Part shown: in pieces, positions 15,600-18,226 of the stretch
How the letters are laid out: each line of letters starts with the position of its first letter
Numbering within the stretch: position 1 is the stretch's first letter
Origin: JACPLA01 sp035291905
GTDB taxonomy: Bacteria > Bacteroidota > Ignavibacteria > UBA10030
Assembly: GCA_035291905.1 (NCBI GenBank)
Contig: DATDRF010000209.1
Location: 1-18,226, forward strand
Length of the DNA stretch: 18,226 nucleotides
Direction of reading: 5' to 3'
Position numbers and translations under genes: made by a program
Notes under the pieces: model-generated
Told to the model about the DNA's origin: nothing
Seen by the model: only the letters and a program-made list of their open reading frames with translations
Databases searched by the model: none

Positions 15600-15620
15600 T
15601 TGAAGCCAAAGGAACGAGAT

Positions 15621-18226
15621 ATGAATATGAAGACTCTCAAACACTTTGTCGCCCTGCTTCTCATCCCCCTGATATTCTCCTGCAAATCGACGCAGGAACT
15701 TGTCACTTCCGTTTCGGCGCCGGCCGGATCATCCTACACGAAGATCGACAGGAACGGGACGACGGTTATTCCCAATGGCAGGCTGCTCACGCCAATGGGG
15801 AGATCCATTGAGGTGGCTCCCCATCCGTTCGGACTGGCTCTGAGCAGGGACGGAAGAATCGCCGTCACAGCGAATTCCGGCGTTTCTCCGATTTCCATCT
15901 CGATCGTCCGCGATATCCTGGAAAGCAATCCAACGGTTCGCCAGGTACCGCCGGGACCTTCGACCGACAAGGGAGTTCTGGCGTCGGTCTTCATGGGGCT
16001 GGCCGTTTCGCCGGACGGCGGGATTGTCTACGTGGCGGGCGGACAGGCGAACAGAATCTACCTCTTCGACACGGGCACGGGAGCAAGGCTTGATTCCATC
16101 GACTGTTCATTTTCGGCGGAAGGGAAATCATTCCCCGATGGGTATATCGGCGATCTCGTGCTTACGTCGGACGGGAAATATCTGTACGCCGTTGACCAGA
16201 CGAACTTCCGCCTCCTGATTGTGAATGTCGATCAGAAGAACGTTATCAGAAGCGTGCCAATGGGACGATATCCGTTCGGCATCGCCTTGTCCCCTCTGGA
16301 AGACAAGGTCTATGTGGCCAATGTGGGGATGTTCGAATACAGAAAGATCGATACGATAGAGGAGACCAGGGATTTCAACAAGGCGCTGAAGTTTCCCGCG
16401 TTCCCGTTCGGGTCAGAGGAAATGAAGAAAGGGACCCGCATCGACTCTCTCGATATCCCCGGGCTTGGAGATCCGAACGTGCCGGAATCGTTTTCCGTTT
16501 GGGTGGTTTCGGTCAAAGATCCGTTCAATCCCGCGGTGACCGCGAAGATCAAAACCGGCGTCCTCGTCGGGGAAAAAGTGGAAGGGATTCCCGCAGTCGG
16601 TGGATCGAGTCCAAACTCCATCGCTGCAACGTCGACCCACGTGTTTGTGAGCAACGGGAATAACGACAACATCTCGGTTATCGATATTCGAAGCGATAAG
16701 ATCGTTCGGGAAATTGCATTGAAGCCGCACGATGCGGTGAAGCATTTTCGCGGCGTCATTCCGTTCGGCCTTGCCGTTTCTCCCGACGAGAAAAGGCTTT
16801 ACGTCGCGGAGGCCGGGATTAACGCGCTCGGGGTCATCGATCTTGAGACATTCCGTGTCATGGGACATCTCCCCGTGGGGTGGTTTCCTTCAAAGCTCAA
16901 AGTGACAGGCGATGGGAAGAAACTGATTGTGGCAAATGCCAAGGGCTACGGAAGCGGGCCAAACGGCGGGAAAGCGTACGCTCCCGGCCCGGAGGGGACA
17001 TATATCGGGAATCTGATGAAGGGGACGGTTTCCGTACTCGAGATTCCGTCCGATCAGGAACTCGAGGTGTTGACCGGCCGCGTTGTCGCGAACAATTTCA
17101 AGATTGAATCTGTCGATGATGGCCGGAAACGGAGGGGAAAGAATCCCGTCCCATTGTACGGCGGTGAAACCGAAACGCCGATCAAACATCTTGTATTCAT
17201 TTCAAAGGAGAACAGGACCTATGATGAAGTTTTCGGGCAGGTGGGCGAAGGGGATGCCTCGGTCGCCCGTTACGGGAGAAATGTCACGTTCTCGAACAGA
17301 AAGAAGACGGTGACGGTGGAGGATGCCACCATCATGGCGAATCACCTCAACCTTGCGAAACGGTTCTCGATCGCAGATAATTTCTATGTTGATGCCGACG
17401 TCTCCGCAGACGGACATCGCTGGCTGGTGAACACGTATCCCAACGAATGGGTTGAGTCGACGGCGCCCGCAAGCTACGGGGAAAACAGGTCATACCGCGC
17501 GAATCTGAAAGCACCGGGAAGCCTTGCCATGACCGGGTCTGCAGGAGCCATTTATCCCGAGGACTACAACGAGGCGGGATCTCTTTGGGAACACATGGAC
17601 AGGAACGGCGTCGATTTCTTTAACTTCGGTTTCGGTATGATGTTCGAGCCGGCCTTCTACAATGAAACCTTCAAGCAGGGGGGAGTACGTCATTATGTGA
17701 ACTACCCGGTCCCCGCGCCCATGTTCGACCGGACCTCGCGCATCTATCCGACATACAACATGGCAATCCCGGACCAGTTTCGTGTCAGTCTCTTCATCAA
17801 GGAGTTCAATGAGAAATGGGGTGAGGACGGTTCGGAGATGCCGCAGGTTCTGACCGTCATCATTCCCAACGATCACGGGGCGGGAGAACGTCCGGAAGCG
17901 GGGTATCCGTTTCGCGAAAGCTACATGGTGGATAACGACCTGGCAGTGGGAAGGATCGTAGAATTTCTTTCTCATACGAAATACTGGAAGAATATGGCCA
18001 TCGTGATCACCGAGGACGATGCGCAGAACGGGGTCGACCACATTGACGCCCATCGAAGCATTCTCATGGTTATTTCACCCTACGCAAAAAAGAACTACGT
18101 CAGCAAGGTTCACTACAGTTTCGGGAGCATCTTTAAAACGTTCTTTAATATCCTGGGCTTGCCGTATCTGAATCAGTACGATGCAGGTGCGACAGATCTC
18201 TCGGACATGTTCACGGAAACCCCGGA
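15621..18226 (+). CDS. Lipoprotein: YncE-like beta-propeller fused to alkaline phosphatase/phosphoesterase domain (3' end outside window)
   Basis: 868 residues are visible with no stop. The first 21 residues are a lipoprotein signal ending in IFSC with Cys21 as the likely lipidated residue. About 45-455 form a YVTN/YncE-type beta-propeller, with blades such as GLAVSPDGGIVYVAGG, GIALSPLEDKVYVANVG and GLAVSPDEKRLYVAEAG. From about 520 comes a phosphoesterase/alkaline-phosphatase-like domain: Glu530-Asn531-Arg532-Thr533 (metal and nucleophile region), His599 in DGHRW, Asn750-Asp751-His752, and Asp799-Asp800, Asp806-His807 and His811 in TEDDAQNGVDHIDAH. This layout matches the bifunctional YncE/alkaline phosphatase family proteins, which hydrolyse phosphoesters at the cell surface; the substrate is unknown. 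AAAGGA (15608-15613) lies 7 nt before the ATG, better than the in-frame ATG at 15627. It is divergent from the T9SS operon. Confidence 0.88.
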   Translation, partial: MNMKTLKHFVALLLIPLIFSCKSTQELVTSVSAPAGSSYTKIDRNGTTVIPNGRLLTPMGRSIEVAPHPFGLALSRDGRIAVTANSGVSPISISIVRDILESNPTVRQVPPGPSTDKGVLASVFMGLAVSPDGGIVYVAGGQANRIYLFDTGTGARLDSIDCSFSAEGKSFPDGYIGDLVLTSDGKYLYAVDQTNFRLLIVNVDQKNVIRSVPMGRYPFGIALSPLEDKVYVANVGMFEYRKIDTIEETRDFNKALKFPAFPFGSEEMKKGTRIDSLDIPGLGDPNVPESFSVWVVSVKDPFNPAVTAKIKTGVLVGEKVEGIPAVGGSSPNSIAATSTHVFVSNGNNDNISVIDIRSDKIVREIALKPHDAVKHFRGVIPFGLAVSPDEKRLYVAEAGINALGVIDLETFRVMGHLPVGWFPSKLKVTGDGKKLIVANAKGYGSGPNGGKAYAPGPEGTYIGNLMKGTVSVLEIPSDQELEVLTGRVVANNFKIESVDDGRKRRGKNPVPLYGGETETPIKHLVFISKENRTYDEVFGQVGEGDASVARYGRNVTFSNRKKTVTVEDATIMANHLNLAKRFSIADNFYVDADVSADGHRWLVNTYPNEWVESTAPASYGENRSYRANLKAPGSLAMTGSAGAIYPEDYNEAGSLWEHMDRNGVDFFNFGFGMMFEPAFYNETFKQGGVRHYVNYPVPAPMFDRTSRIYPTYNMAIPDQFRVSLFIKEFNEKWGEDGSEMPQVLTVIIPNDHGAGERPEAGYPFRESYMVDNDLAVGRIVEFLSHTKYWKNMAIVITEDDAQNGVDHIDAHRSILMVISPYAKKNYVSKVHYSFGSIFKTFFNILGLPYLNQYDAGATDLSDMFTETP

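Noticed and set aside
17490..18053. 187-residue open frame on the minus strand
   Set aside because: Opposite the conserved phosphoesterase domain of the plus-strand lipoprotein; a shadow frame.

Overview
The window looks like a chromosomal stretch from a free-living member of the FCB superphylum, most likely Ignavibacteriota or a close relative. Three things point there. Two large secreted proteins end in the type IX secretion (T9SS) type A sorting domain with the NYPNPFNPST signature. Several genes are preceded by Bacteroidota-style promoters (TTG, 20 nt, TAnnTTT) rather than a -35/-10 pair. The intergenic spacers carry short palindromic GC-rich repeats. No rRNA, tRNA, CRISPR, phage or transposase was seen.

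Left part (1-5057). A minus-strand gene cut by the window edge starts it, probably related to the SirB1/transglutaminase-like family. Next come an exported dienelactone-hydrolase-family protein (433-1314), a convergent small three-helix membrane protein (1369-1722, minus), an ECF sigma factor (1812-2474) with its zinc-finger membrane anti-sigma partner (2485-3024), a YmdB-type metallophosphoesterase (3133-3930) and folD (4063-4941). These are mostly ordinary housekeeping and envelope-stress genes separated by hairpins and repeat fragments.

Right part (5058-15044, all minus). Three genes encode exported proteins. In transcription order, a 1756-residue T9SS protein (9774-15044) has seven roughly 200-residue beta-helix modules, a dockerin-like segment, a cohesin-like domain and a sorting domain. 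Only 40 bp downstream is an 870-residue T9SS protein (7121-9733) with three cohesin-like domains interleaved with Ig-like domains, ended by a good rho-independent terminator (7066-7103). Beyond a 370-bp spacer lies a thioredoxin-fold TlpA-type protein (5058-6698) with an N-terminal carboxypeptidase-regulatory-like domain and a putative CBM48-like domain. The dockerin-like/cohesin-like pair in one probable operon is the most interesting feature: it suggests a non-cellulosomal surface assembly.

Far right (15621-18226, plus). A lipoprotein with an N-terminal YVTN beta-propeller and a C-terminal alkaline-phosphatase/phosphoesterase domain runs off the window edge. The spacers at 6699-7065 and 15045-15620 contain no gene I can support.
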